Source of the DNA: Leptolyngbya sp. 'hensonii'
Lineage (GTDB): Bacteria > Cyanobacteriota > Cyanobacteriia > GCF-001939115
Length of the DNA stretch: 64,000 bases
Assembly (NCBI RefSeq): GCF_001939115.1
Contig: NZ_MQTZ01000049.1
Location: 48,339-112,338 of the forward strand
Direction: 5' to 3'
Part shown: in pieces, positions 8,169 to 17,486 of the stretch
Numbering within the stretch: the stretch's first letter is position 1
Layout: each line of letters starts with the position of its first letter
Notes under the pieces: model-generated
Database searches by the model: none
What the model saw: only the letters and a program-made list of their open reading frames with translations
Told to the model about the DNA's origin: nothing
Translations under genes and position numbers: made by a program

Positions 8169-11100
8169 ATGCAAGTCGATCTTTCTTCCAGCCCTGAGGG
8201 TCGCAAGCAATTTTATGATCAGGTCGCCGAGATTGCTCTCCAGATCTACCAATCGGTGAACTTGAGTGAAACCCTCAGCACCACGGTACAGGAAGTGCGT
8301 CGGCTGCTGCAGACCGATCGCGTCCTGATCTATCGGTTTCAACCGGATGGAAACGGTACTGTGCTGTCAGAGTCAGTGGGAACGGATTGGACCGCAATTA
8401 AAGGCATGACGATTGCCGATCCTTGTTTTGAATCGGGATGGTTTCAACCTTATGTGGAGGGCCGGGTACGGGCGATCGATGACATCCACCAGGCTGATCT
8501 GCAAGATTGCCACATTGAGATGCTGGAACAGTTTCAGGTCCGGGCCAACCTGGTCATTCCGATTTTGCACGGCTATCCAGAACTCCTGGTCTTCAAGTCT
8601 TCCCTGCAAGAAGAGGCTCAACCTTCCATGGCTGAGATGGAGCAACGCTGCATCGAAGATTTGGAGCGGGAAGCCAAACTGCATAATTTTCGCTACTCCG
8701 AACTCTGGGGGTTGTTAATTGTTCATCACTGTTCCGCTCCCCGCTCCTGGAGCCCTCTGGAAATCGCCTTTTTGCAACAACTGGCCGTTCACATTTCCAC
8801 CGCCATCCAAAAGTCAAAGCTGCAGCAATTCTCTGAGTGGCTGATTGATAGCAGTGTAGATGGCATTTTTGCCTTCAACAGAGAGTGTCGTTACATTGTC
8901 TGGAACTCGGGCATGGAGCGCATCTCCGGTGTCAAACGGATTGAAACACTAGGCCGCATCGCCTTTGACCTCTTCCCCTTTTTGCAAACCACCCAGGAAG
9001 ATGCCTTGTTCTATGCCGCCCTGGGCGGGGAAACGGTGATCTCCAAAGACAAACCCTGCGCTTTCTCCCTTCAGGGGCAACAGGGGGTTTTAGAAACCCA
9101 TTACTGCCCCCTGAAGGGAGAATCCGGCACCATCATTGGTGGGATTGGGATTGTGCGCGATATCACCGAGCGAAAACGGGCAGAAGAACAACTCCAGGCC
9201 ACTACCCTACGCCTGAGCACCCTGATTAAAAGCCTTCAGGCCGGGGTCTTACTGGAAGATGAGAATCGCCGGATTATCCTGACCAATGAAGCATTTTGCC
9301 AGTTGTTCAGCCTCTCAATGCCTCCAACAGCCTTGGTAGGCCAGGATTGTAGACAGGCTGTCCAGGGCACTTTAGCCCTGATCAAAGATCCAAACGGCTT
9401 TGCGCTCCGCTTGCAGGAGGTTTTACGCCAGCGTCAACCGGTTCTCGGTGAAGCGATCGATCTGGCCGATGGCCGCATTCTGGAGCGAGACTACGCCCCT
9501 ATCTTTGCCGGAGAGGATTACCGGGGACATCTCTGGCAGTATCGGGATATCAGCGATCGCAAACGGGCAGAGCGACGATTGGCCCAGTTGAAAGACTGTT
9601 TCCTCAACTTTGGCAGCGATCCGAATGACAATATCAATCACCTGGTTGCCCTCTGCGGAGAAGCTCTACAAGCCACCTGCGCCATCTATACCCATCTTGA
9701 AGGAAATTGCCTGGTGGCGATCGGGCAATGGCAGACCCCACCTGATTTCCCTCCCCAACATCCAGCAGAGGGACACCTGTACCATGAGGTGATTCACCAA
9801 AACGGAGATAGCCCCCTGGTTGTCCACCAACTGACCCAAACCCCCTATGCCCAGATCGACCCCAACATCCGGCGCTACCAGTGGCAAACCTACGCCGGGG
9901 TATCTGTGAAATGGAATCGGGTCGCTGTGGGTTCTCTCTGTGTCCTGTATGGGTCGGATGTGGCTCCCAGTGCCGAAGATTTGCAATTTATGAGCATTAT
10001 TGCTGGGGCGATCGGGGTGGAAGAGGAGCGCTGGCAATCAGCTCAGGCTTTAGAGCGCCAAAATCTGGTTCTGGAGCAGGCCAGGGCGATCGCGGAAACC
10101 GCCAACCGGGCCAAAAGTACATTCCTGGCCACCATGAGCCATGAAATCCGCACTCCCATGAACGCGGTGATTGGCATGACCGGCCTGTTGCTCAACACTC
10201 GCCTCAGCCCTGAACAACGGGATTATGTGCAGACCGTTCGGAGCAGCAGCCAGACGTTGCTGACCCTGATCAATGACATCCTGGACTTTTCGAAGATCGA
10301 GTCTGGCAAGTTGGAACTGGAGGAACATCCCTTCAACCTCCATACCTGCCTGGAGGAATCCCTCGATCTGGTCGCGCCCCAAGCTGCCGCCAAAAACCTG
10401 GAGCTCAGTTACCTGATCGATCCCCAGGTTCCCGCCCAAATCATTGGAGATATCACACGACTCCGACAGGTCCTGGTCAATCTCGTCAGTAACGCCGTTA
10501 AGTTCACTGAGGTCGGAGAGGTGGTGATTGCCGTCTCCGTCTGTGCGATCGGGAAAGAGCAGGAAATTCAGGCTCTCCCCACCCAGGGACAACCGGAGGC
10601 TCCTCTCTACACCCTCCTATTCACGGTAAAAGATACCGGAATTGGGATTTCGCCCGATCGCCTCGATCGGCTATTTCAGCGGTTCAGCCAGGCGGATGCT
10701 TCTGTGACCCGTCAGTATGGCGGGACCGGACTGGGCTTGGCCATCAGCAAGCGGATCTGCGAGATTATGGGTGGGAGCATGTGGGTCAAGAGCCACAACC
10801 ATGTGGGTGGAACCCCCCCCGCCACTGTTCCCTCCTCGATTCTGGATGCCCCTGTCTTCTCAGCCTCCTCCCATCGCACCTTCCATTCCAAGTATCAGCC
10901 GTCTACCTCCCAGGGCACCACCTTCTATTTCACAGTCACAGTTCGCACCGCTCCTACTTCCTTAGCCCATGCTCCCATCTTTCCCGAACCTGATCTGGCC
11001 GGGAAGCGTTTGCTGATTGTCCATGGCAGTGCCATGAGCCGCCATTCCCTGGCATTGCAGATGCTGGCCTGGGGCATTAAGGTCCAAGCCGTCCACACAG

Positions 11101-12269
11101 GGATGGCCGCCCTGAAGCAACTCAAGCAGGGAAAAGCCCCAGATGCTGTGTTGATTGAGATGACCCTTCCCGATCAGGATGGGCTGGAGTTGGCCGGGCA
11201 AATCCACACCCTCCCTGGCCAAGCAACCCTACCGATCATCCTGCTTCGGCCTGTGGGACAGCAGATTCTTACCCTGGAGAACAGGCAGGTCGATCGCTTC
11301 ACCTGCTTGAATAAACCCGTCAAAACAGCCCAACTGCATCAGGTTCTGGTGCAAGTCGTCCTGGGCCGCTCCTCCGAACCGGTTGCCCCCAGTACAATTC
11401 TGCTCTCCGATCCGGAGCTGGCGGATCTGCTATCCGCCGATCGCTTACCCCTGAACATTCTGGTCGTCGATGACATCACCATCAACCAGACCATTATGTT
11501 GAAGATGCTAGAAAACCTGGGCTATCGGGCTGATGTTGCCAACAATGGGAAAGAAGCCGTGGAATGCCTCAGGCGGCAACCCTACGACCTGGTGTTTATG
11601 GATGTGCAGATGCCGGATATGGATGGGCTGGAGGCCACTCGCCAGATCCGCCAGGGGGAAACAGATTATCCCCCCCCCTGGGTCGTTGCAGTCACAGCCC
11701 ATGCTATGCAGAGCGATCGGGAAGAATGTTTGAACGCAGGAATGGATGACTACATCAGTAAGCCGATTTTTATGGAGGAACTGATCCGAGTGTTGAACCA
11801 TTACCGCGATCGCCATCAGATTCCTCTGGGAGCACCCCGCTTCTCGACTGATGCCTTTGAGTCAGCAGGGACCATGGGGGGATATTCTCCTGCACCGTTG
11901 CCCAACAGGGCTGGCTCTACAGATGCCGTGATTGACGATCAGGTTGTCCAGAGCCTGATGCAAATGTTCGGCCAGGAAGCCATCCCACTCCTGGCCGAAC
12001 TCTTCCAGAACTACCAGGAAGATGCCCCGATCAGTTTGCAACGAATTCAGACTGCGATCGTGGAGCAGAACGATGCCGCTCTCAAAACAGCCGCCCATGC
12101 CCTCCGTTCCATGAGCCTTAATCTCGGCATGATCGCCCTGGGAGAACTGTGCAAAACCCTAGAGATGAATGCGAAAAGCCATCACCTCGATGGAGCAGCC
12201 GAGCTACTGAGCCAGATTGAGACTGAATATCAGCGATCGCTGATCACCTTTCAGCAGCAATATCTTTGA
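8169..12269 (+). CDS. Cyanobacteriochrome-type hybrid histidine kinase
   Basis: 1366-residue cytosolic sensor kinase with no membrane segments. Order: GAF 1 (~20-215), PAS (~220-340), PAS (~345-470), GAF 2 (~475-620), HisKA with phosphoacceptor H658, HATPase (N box near 771, GTGLGLAIS near 852-860), receiver 1 (~947-1060), receiver 2 (~1096-1210, D1145), HPt (~1255-1360, H1310). GAF 1 carries the DXCF motif D84-P85-C86-F87 and a canonical C114-H115, 28 residues apart, as in blue/green cyanobacteriochromes. Receiver 1 has Glu997 where the phosphoacceptor Asp belongs and lacks the acidic pair, so it is probably a pseudo-receiver. A response regulator follows 28 bases downstream and is the likely partner. 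Confidence 0.93.
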   Translation: MQVDLSSSPEGRKQFYDQVAEIALQIYQSVNLSETLSTTVQEVRRLLQTDRVLIYRFQPDGNGTVLSESVGTDWTAIKGMTIADPCFESGWFQPYVEGRVRAIDDIHQADLQDCHIEMLEQFQVRANLVIPILHGYPELLVFKSSLQEEAQPSMAEMEQRCIEDLEREAKLHNFRYSELWGLLIVHHCSAPRSWSPLEIAFLQQLAVHISTAIQKSKLQQFSEWLIDSSVDGIFAFNRECRYIVWNSGMERISGVKRIETLGRIAFDLFPFLQTTQEDALFYAALGGETVISKDKPCAFSLQGQQGVLETHYCPLKGESGTIIGGIGIVRDITERKRAEEQLQATTLRLSTLIKSLQAGVLLEDENRRIILTNEAFCQLFSLSMPPTALVGQDCRQAVQGTLALIKDPNGFALRLQEVLRQRQPVLGEAIDLADGRILERDYAPIFAGEDYRGHLWQYRDISDRKRAERRLAQLKDCFLNFGSDPNDNINHLVALCGEALQATCAIYTHLEGNCLVAIGQWQTPPDFPPQHPAEGHLYHEVIHQNGDSPLVVHQLTQTPYAQIDPNIRRYQWQTYAGVSVKWNRVAVGSLCVLYGSDVAPSAEDLQFMSIIAGAIGVEEERWQSAQALERQNLVLEQARAIAETANRAKSTFLATMSHEIRTPMNAVIGMTGLLLNTRLSPEQRDYVQTVRSSSQTLLTLINDILDFSKIESGKLELEEHPFNLHTCLEESLDLVAPQAAAKNLELSYLIDPQVPAQIIGDITRLRQVLVNLVSNAVKFTEVGEVVIAVSVCAIGKEQEIQALPTQGQPEAPLYTLLFTVKDTGIGISPDRLDRLFQRFSQADASVTRQYGGTGLGLAISKRICEIMGGSMWVKSHNHVGGTPPATVPSSILDAPVFSASSHRTFHSKYQPSTSQGTTFYFTVTVRTAPTSLAHAPIFPEPDLAGKRLLIVHGSAMSRHSLALQMLAWGIKVQAVHTGMAALKQLKQGKAPDAVLIEMTLPDQDGLELAGQIHTLPGQATLPIILLRPVGQQILTLENRQVDRFTCLNKPVKTAQLHQVLVQVVLGRSSEPVAPSTILLSDPELADLLSADRLPLNILVVDDITINQTIMLKMLENLGYRADVANNGKEAVECLRRQPYDLVFMDVQMPDMDGLEATRQIRQGETDYPPPWVVAVTAHAMQSDREECLNAGMDDYISKPIFMEELIRVLNHYRDRHQIPLGAPRFSTDAFESAGTMGGYSPAPLPNRAGSTDAVIDDQVVQSLMQMFGQEAIPLLAELFQNYQEDAPISLQRIQTAIVEQNDAALKTAAHALRSMSLNLGMIALGELCKTLEMNAKSHHLDGAAELLSQIETEYQRSLITFQQQYL

Positions 12270-12297
12270 CCTCCAGTCCTTTATTTTAAATCTTCTG

Positions 12298-12783
12298 ATG
12301 AATTTTTCTTCCTTTGAACCGAAGACATTGACTGTGCTCGTAGTGGACGACGAACGAAACCTGCGCCTGTTGCTCTGTCGAGCCATGGAAACAGAAGGCT
12401 ACCAGGTGCAGGAGGCCAGCAGCGGAGAATCCTGCCTGGCCCTCTGTGAGCAACACCTGCCAGATTTAATTTTGCTGGATGCCGTCATGCCCGATCTGGA
12501 TGGGTTTGCCTGTTGTAACCAGCTTCAGGCGCGTCTGGCCGATCGCTGCCCTCCGATTCTGATGATCACAGCCCTGTCTGACTGTGAATCCGTAGACCGA
12601 GCCTTTGCAGCCGGGGCAATTGATTTTGTCACCAAACCCATTCAGTGGCCTGTCCTCCGCCGCCGCGTTCAGCGCATTTTACAGACCCATCAGGCTATGA
12701 CAGAGCTCCGACAACTGAGAGCACAGGTCAAAGCGCTCCAGGAAGCTGCCAGCCCGCAGACCCCTGAGACGTATATCACCTGA
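12298..12783 (+). CDS. Single-domain response regulator
   Basis: 161 residues: a CheY-like receiver with acidic pair D17-D18, phosphoacceptor D61 (LILLDAVMPDLDG) and conserved K113 (TKP), followed by a short coiled C-terminal tail (residues ~128-155, LRQLRAQVKALQEA). There is no output domain. It lies 28 bases downstream of the hybrid kinase on the same strand and is the natural recipient of phosphate from the kinase HPt domain. The output is probably protein interaction, perhaps through the tail; this is inferred. Confidence 0.9.
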   Translation: MNFSSFEPKTLTVLVVDDERNLRLLLCRAMETEGYQVQEASSGESCLALCEQHLPDLILLDAVMPDLDGFACCNQLQARLADRCPPILMITALSDCESVDRAFAAGAIDFVTKPIQWPVLRRRVQRILQTHQAMTELRQLRAQVKALQEAASPQTPETYIT

Positions 12784-12834
12784 TGGAGAATTGCTATAGA
12801 TTGGAGTCAGCTTGTATTTACTGAGTGGATCCTT

Positions 12835-13152
12835 ATGCCTCCTCGCTGGCCCCGTCAACCCGATCGCAAAGACCCAGCCTATCGCCGGTTAGACGATCGG
12901 ATGAACTTTGCTGTCCATGTTGCCCTTTTTGCGGTAACCAATTCTGGTCTGTGGTTCTTCCAGCTTCTTAACCATGCTGGAAATACTGCCGCTATCTGGC
13001 CGATCACCCCCTGGATTACGGGAGGCTGGTTATTCATCCTGTTCCTGCATGCGGTCTATATTTTCAAGGTAGCTGACTACTCCTATGCTGCCGTCGAGAT
13101 GGGGGCTCCCCCAGATAGCCCCCCGACTCGTGGTAAGTCAATCAATGATTGA
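12835..13152 (+). CDS. 2TM-domain protein
   Basis: 105 residues with the cyanobacterial 2TM layout: a basic N-terminus ending RRLDDRMNFAVHVALF, two hydrophobic helices at about 25-46 and 60-80, and a short polar tail. Similar 2TM modules are often fused to other domains or stand alone; function unknown. Same strand as the response regulator, 51 bases downstream. Confidence 0.7.
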   Translation: MPPRWPRQPDRKDPAYRRLDDRMNFAVHVALFAVTNSGLWFFQLLNHAGNTAAIWPITPWITGGWLFILFLHAVYIFKVADYSYAAVEMGAPPDSPPTRGKSIND

Positions 13153-13269
13153 CGGGTAGCCAAAATCCAGGTTGTTGATTGGGGTTAAATTTTGCGGGTC
13201 TTCGACCCGTCAAAATCTTCCTGACGGAACACTAGCTCTGCTGATTAATTCACCCTCGGAGGTCTGACG

Positions 13270-13578
13270 ATGGCACGATCGAACACGACTGAACTGCTGG
13301 AAGCTCTCGCCGCTGAGCTTGGCGAAAATATCTATCTGGATATTGCCAAGTGGCATCTCCATCTGGAGAATGCCAAACTCCATACCCCTCTGGCTGAACA
13401 ATTGTATCCCCTCTTAGCTGCTGGCCCCATTCAGGAGGATCAGGTCATCCGAATCTTAAGCACCATTCCCGTCAAAATTGGCGGCGGCAAGAAAGAGATT
13501 CCTCTCGTGGATCTGCTCCCGATGCAGTGCCAGGTGACCTTGATCGATATCCTGGAGCGATTCCAGAAGGATCTGTAA
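13270..13578 (+). CDS. DUF3181 family protein
   Basis: 102-residue soluble protein of a family (DUF3181) restricted to cyanobacteria. Recognised by the ELLEALAAELGENIYLDIAKWHLHL opening and the IPLVDLLPMQCQVTLIDILERF close. No catalytic motif is evident. A good ribosome site (CGGAGG, 13257-13262) precedes the ATG. Function unknown. Confidence 0.85.
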   Translation: MARSNTTELLEALAAELGENIYLDIAKWHLHLENAKLHTPLAEQLYPLLAAGPIQEDQVIRILSTIPVKIGGGKKEIPLVDLLPMQCQVTLIDILERFQKDL

Positions 13579-13737
13579 CCAGGTCTGAACAATCCGATCG
13601 GTACAGGAGCATCCCTGCTGTCCCACCTGGCCCGAACAGGCATAACCATCCTGACCAGTCAGGCTCAGACAGGATAGAGTATGTGGGGAAGACATCGAAT
13701 CCTATTTCTCTGGCCTCATTTCCATTCCTCTTAAGAT

Positions 13738-14673
13738 ATGCCCGATCCTCAAATCTCGGCTATTATCTGTACCCATAATCGGGATCATTACCTGGGCGCT
13801 GCGATCGACAGCCTGCTGCACCAGGATTTTTCAGCCTTTGAGGTCATCGTAGTCGATAACGCTTCCACCGATCGCACCCGGGCTGTAGTGGAAAGTCGGC
13901 TGCCCCATCCCAAACTGCAATATATTTACGAAGCCACCGTCGGACTCTCGGTAGCCCGCAATACGGGAGCCCATACCGCTATTGCCCCCATTCTGGCCTA
14001 TCTGGATGATGATGCCGTCGCTTCTCCCCAGTGGCTTCAGGTTCTGGTCAAGGCCTATGGGGAGAATGAGCGACTGGCGATCGCAGGCGGGAAAGTCACC
14101 CTCCTTTGGCCTCCCGGTGTCACCCCTCCCCCCTGGCTCTCTTTGAATCTATCTGGCAACCTGGGGTACTACGATCTGGGGGATCAAGTGCTCTCGATTA
14201 CAGAACCCGGCTTAACCCCACGGGGATTAAACTACTCCCTGCGTCGCAGCTTTTTAGATCAGGTAGGGGGATTTGATACCAACCTGGGCCGAGTGGGAAA
14301 AAACTTACTATCTAACGAAGAGTTACAAATGACCGAGAAGGCTCTGGAGTTGGGTTGGCAGGTCGCCTACCTACCCCAGGCTCTGGTGGCTCACAATGTC
14401 GCCCCGGAAAGGCTGGAACGATCCTGGTTTTTCCGCCGGAGCTGGTGGCAGGGGATCAGTGAATGCTATCGAGAGCAACTGGCGGGTCGGGATGGTCCGA
14501 TCCAACTGACCAGGGGCGGAGAGCGGCTGTTACGGGGACTCTACAAGTGGGTACAATACTCCGGGGACCCGGCACACAGCTTCGATAAGCTCGTCTACGC
14601 CTACGGTCAGCTCGGTTACTTAAGTGCTGTGATTAAAGGTGTACTGTGGAAACCAACCCGGGCCAAACAGTGA
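13738..14673 (+). CDS. Family 2 glycosyltransferase, HpsE-like
   Basis: 311-residue GT-A fold glycosyltransferase. N-terminal nucleotide-binding region ISAIICTHNRDHYLGAAIDS; VVDNASTDRT; the metal-binding DDD at YLDDDAVASPQW near residue 85; an acceptor loop with GGFDTNLGRVG; and ED-like region SNEELQMTEKAL. It resembles the glycosyltransferases called HpsE that make the hormogonium polysaccharide of filamentous cyanobacteria; the name comes from memory of the family and is tentative. First gene of a tight three-gene operon with another glycosyltransferase (11-base gap) and an acetyltransferase. Confidence 0.88.
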   Translation: MPDPQISAIICTHNRDHYLGAAIDSLLHQDFSAFEVIVVDNASTDRTRAVVESRLPHPKLQYIYEATVGLSVARNTGAHTAIAPILAYLDDDAVASPQWLQVLVKAYGENERLAIAGGKVTLLWPPGVTPPPWLSLNLSGNLGYYDLGDQVLSITEPGLTPRGLNYSLRRSFLDQVGGFDTNLGRVGKNLLSNEELQMTEKALELGWQVAYLPQALVAHNVAPERLERSWFFRRSWWQGISECYREQLAGRDGPIQLTRGGERLLRGLYKWVQYSGDPAHSFDKLVYAYGQLGYLSAVIKGVLWKPTRAKQ

Positions 14674-14684
14674 TAGGAGCCGCC

Positions 14685-15623
14685 ATGTCCAAAATTCCGG
14701 TTTCTGTACTGATTCCTGCTAAGAATGAAGAGCTGAATCTCCCAGCCTGCCTGACCAGTGTCGCCAGGGCAGATGAAGTCTTTGTGGTGGACTCCCAAAG
14801 TAGCGATCGTACCGGTGAAATTGCCGAGCGCTATGGGGCTCAAGTGGTTCAGTTTCACTTCAATGGCCGCTGGCCGAAAAAGAAGAACTGGTCCCTGGAA
14901 AATCTTCCCTTCCGCAATGAGTGGATTCTGATTGTGGACTGTGATGAACGCATCACCCCCGAACTCTGGGAGGAAATCGCAACGGCCATCCAGAACCCAG
15001 CCTTCAATGGCTACTTCTTGAATCGCCGGGTTTTCTTTTTAGGGAAATGGATTCGGCATGGTGGCAAATATCCGGACTGGAACCTGCGCCTGTTCAAACA
15101 CCAGGCCGGTCGTTATGAGAACCTGAATACGGAGGAGATCCGGAATACAGGGGATAACGAAGTCCATGAGCATGTCATTTTGCAGGGCAAAGTCGGTTAC
15201 CTGAAGGAAGACATGCTCCATGAGGACTACCGGGATATTTACCACTGGCTAGAGCGGCACAATCGGTATTCCAACTGGGAGGCCCGGGTCTACCTGAATT
15301 TATTGACTGGTAAGGATGAGACCGGGTCAATCGGGGCCAATCTGTTTGGAGATGCCGTGCAACGTAAACGCTTCCTGAAAACCATCTGGGTGCGGTTACC
15401 CTTCAAGCCCATGTTACGATTCATCCTGTTTTACATTATTCGTCTGGGCTTTCTGGATGGCAGGGCCGGTTATATCTATGGCAGGCTTTTGAGCCAGTAT
15501 GAGTATCAGATTGGGGTCAAGTTATACGAACTCCGCTATTGTGGTGGCCAGTTGAATACCGCCGTCACGGCTCCAGTTGCGCCTCCAGCCATCCCGCAGG
15601 TCGAGAAGCAAGCTGTTCCTTAA
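14685..15623 (+). CDS. Family 2 glycosyltransferase, WaaE/KdtX type
   Basis: 312 residues. Motifs SVLIPAKNEELNLPACL, VVDSQSSDRTGEIA and a metal-binding VDCDERITPEL, then a C-terminal region with a hydrophobic segment (MLRFILFYIIRLGFLDG). This matches the WaaE-type branch of GT2, which often adds a sugar to lipid-linked glycans or LPS core. ATG at 14685 is preferred because AGGAG lies at 14675-14679; the upstream ATG at 14646 is inside the preceding gene. Co-transcribed with its neighbours, so likely works on the same polysaccharide. Confidence 0.87.
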   Translation: MSKIPVSVLIPAKNEELNLPACLTSVARADEVFVVDSQSSDRTGEIAERYGAQVVQFHFNGRWPKKKNWSLENLPFRNEWILIVDCDERITPELWEEIATAIQNPAFNGYFLNRRVFFLGKWIRHGGKYPDWNLRLFKHQAGRYENLNTEEIRNTGDNEVHEHVILQGKVGYLKEDMLHEDYRDIYHWLERHNRYSNWEARVYLNLLTGKDETGSIGANLFGDAVQRKRFLKTIWVRLPFKPMLRFILFYIIRLGFLDGRAGYIYGRLLSQYEYQIGVKLYELRYCGGQLNTAVTAPVAPPAIPQVEKQAVP

Positions 15624-15638
15624 GTGGACCTATCAGCG

Positions 15639-16250
15639 ATGTCAGAAGAGCTTCCAACGTCTCCCCCCCCCACTGCTGTTGATCTGACCGCTGCTGCTGT
15701 AGTGGATCTGCGCAACTATTATCAGCCGGGCTTCGATCGGGGACGCCCTGGCTGGTATGTCCTGCTCTGGTGGCTGGTGCAGGCGATCGTATTTCCCCTC
15801 ACCCTGCATGCCCACCATGCCCCCCGACGAGCCTTACTCCGGCTCTTTGGAGCCAAAGTGGGCCGTGGGGTGGTCATCCGCCCCACGGCCCGGATTACCT
15901 ATCCCTGGAAAGTAGAGATTGGGGACTATAGCTGGATTGGTGATGATGTGGTTCTCTATAGCCTGAACCGTATCTGGATTGGAGCCCACTGCGTCATCTC
16001 CCAGAAAAGCTACCTCTGTACGGGCAGTCACGACATTCATCATCCAGCCTTTCCACTGATCACCCAACCGATTGCGATCGGGAATGGAGTCTGGGTTGCA
16101 ACCGACTGCTTCGTAGGGCCTGGTGTCCAAATTGGGGCCAATGCAGTGATTGGGGCTCGCAGCAGCGTGTTCACTGATATGCCTGCAGGTCAAATCTGCT
16201 GGGGCACCCCTTGCCGTTCGTATCGCAAGCGGGAAATGGCCCCGTCATAG
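15639..16250 (+). CDS. WcaF-type acetyltransferase (HpsU-like)
   Basis: 203-residue left-handed beta-helix O-acetyltransferase. After a Trp-rich amphipathic segment (residues ~35-55) come hexapeptide repeats from GRGVVIRPTARITYPWKVEIGDYSWIG onward, a catalytic-type His in CTGSHDIHHPAF, and the closing ARSSVFTDMPAGQICWGTPCR motif of the WcaF/colanic acid acetyltransferase family. It probably O-acetylates the polysaccharide made by the two upstream glycosyltransferases. A GTG at 15624, directly after the preceding stop, is an alternative start. Its stop overlaps the convergent pilD stop. Confidence 0.85.
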   Translation: MSEELPTSPPPTAVDLTAAAVVDLRNYYQPGFDRGRPGWYVLLWWLVQAIVFPLTLHAHHAPRRALLRLFGAKVGRGVVIRPTARITYPWKVEIGDYSWIGDDVVLYSLNRIWIGAHCVISQKSYLCTGSHDIHHPAFPLITQPIAIGNGVWVATDCFVGPGVQIGANAVIGARSSVFTDMPAGQICWGTPCRSYRKREMAPS

Positions 16251-17081
16251 GGTTGGGAAAAAGACTCGCAGATAAACTGCCACCAACTGTTCACCCCAGA
16301 GGGCAGCTATGAATGCACCCAGGGCCAGAAACGGCCCAAAAGGGAAGGGCTGCCCTCGATTTAACCAGCCCAGGGCGATCGCCCCACCCCCCAGAAACGC
16401 TCCCCCGGCACAGGCCAGAAAACCTGCCAGCAGAAAAAGCTTCCAGCCCAACCAGGCTCCCATCATGGCGGCCAGCTTGGCATCGCCCCCCCCCATAGCA
16501 GGCTTAGCGAAGGCGATCGACCCGACGATCGTCACGATATCCAGCAACCAGATCCCAACTACAGCCCCCCCAATCCCCGTCATCAGGTGGGTGATACAGC
16601 CAGCCCAGCCACCAGCAGCCAGCCCTGCGATCGCCTGGGATAAAAGCCCCACCAGCAATCCCCACTTGGTCAGCACATGGGGCAAGGTCATGGTATCGAG
16701 GTCAATCATGGCCAGAGCCAGCAACCAGCTCGCGAAGACCCAGATAACCAGCGTTTTCAGGGGCAGCAGGGCTTCCTGGGACAGCGCAGTTTGCCAGTAG
16801 ACCAGAACAAACAGGCATCCCGTTGCAGCTTCAATGCAGGGGTAACGGACAGAAATACGAGTTCTACAGTTTTTGCAGCGACCTTTCAGCCAGAGCCACC
16901 CCAAAACTGGCACATTTTCAGAACGACCCAATCGATGCAAACAGACCGGACATCGAGAGGGAGGCCAGAGTAGGGACAGCCCGGATGGAATGCGATAAAT
17001 CACGACATTAAGAAAACTACCAATGGCCGAGCCAAGGGCAAAGACAAAAAGGCCAATGATCAGGAGAAATAAGGTCTCCAC
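16245..17081 (-). CDS. pilD: Prepilin peptidase / N-methyltransferase
   Basis: Inner-membrane aspartyl protease that cleaves type IV prepilin leaders and methylates the new N-terminus. Seen: N-terminal GSAIGSFLNVVIYRIP; two CxxC pairs in the cytoplasmic methyltransferase loop (CPVC and CKNC); catalytic aspartates in MIDLDTMTLP and in the GGGD motif MGGGDAKL; several hydrophobic helices. The GTG at 17081 is chosen because it follows the upstream gene's stop by 7 bases with a GGGG ribosome site and gives a standard N-terminus; ATG at 17123 would overlap that gene. Cyanobacteria need PilD for pili, motility and competence. Confidence 0.93.
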   Translation of the reverse strand: METLFLLIIGLFVFALGSAIGSFLNVVIYRIPSGLSLLWPPSRCPVCLHRLGRSENVPVLGWLWLKGRCKNCRTRISVRYPCIEAATGCLFVLVYWQTALSQEALLPLKTLVIWVFASWLLALAMIDLDTMTLPHVLTKWGLLVGLLSQAIAGLAAGGWAGCITHLMTGIGGAVVGIWLLDIVTIVGSIAFAKPAMGGGDAKLAAMMGAWLGWKLFLLAGFLACAGGAFLGGGAIALGWLNRGQPFPFGPFLALGAFIAALWGEQLVAVYLRVFFPTL

Positions 17082-17088
17082 CGATCCC

Positions 17089-17358
17089 CTAACTCGCTTC
17101 CTCAAGCTGGGTAAAGGGCACAAAGCGTTCTTGAGGCAATAAAATCGGCTTCCGGTTGAGGATTAACTTACCCCGAAGCGTGTACTGATTAACGGCCACC
17201 CCCAGGGGCGGCTGTGTCCGAGTTGGATGTGTTTCCCGATAAATACGATAGATTTCTCGGGCGGCAAACACAATCGACGGATCCATCAGACCGATGTCCG
17301 TTGTCCCGGCAGGTTTTTGTGATGGAATCTCTAATCGCTGCTGCGTAACATGTACCAC
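17089..17358 (-). CDS. Conserved small cyanobacterial protein
   Basis: 89 soluble residues with no known domain. The central part (DPSIVFAAREIYRIYRETHP and AVNQYTLRGKLILN) looks conserved rather than low-complexity. It directly precedes pilD on the same strand (7-base gap), so the two are very likely co-transcribed; a link to pilus biology is guilt by association only. Confidence 0.65.
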   Translation of the reverse strand: MVHVTQQRLEIPSQKPAGTTDIGLMDPSIVFAAREIYRIYRETHPTRTQPPLGVAVNQYTLRGKLILNRKPILLPQERFVPFTQLEEAS

Positions 17359-17486
17359 TACTTTCCCTCTAAGCTTGATGAGCTAAACTCTAGTCGATCG
17401 TGGAATAGGAACAGAACGGAAAATTCTTAGCACATTTTTAGCAGGGATAGCGCCGTTTAGCCACTATTTGTATTGCTCCCCTGAAG

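Noticed and set aside
13195..13209. CGGGTC-TTC-GACCCG hairpin as a terminator
   Set aside because: Six-pair stem with no T run after it on either strand; possibly only a chance or leader hairpin.
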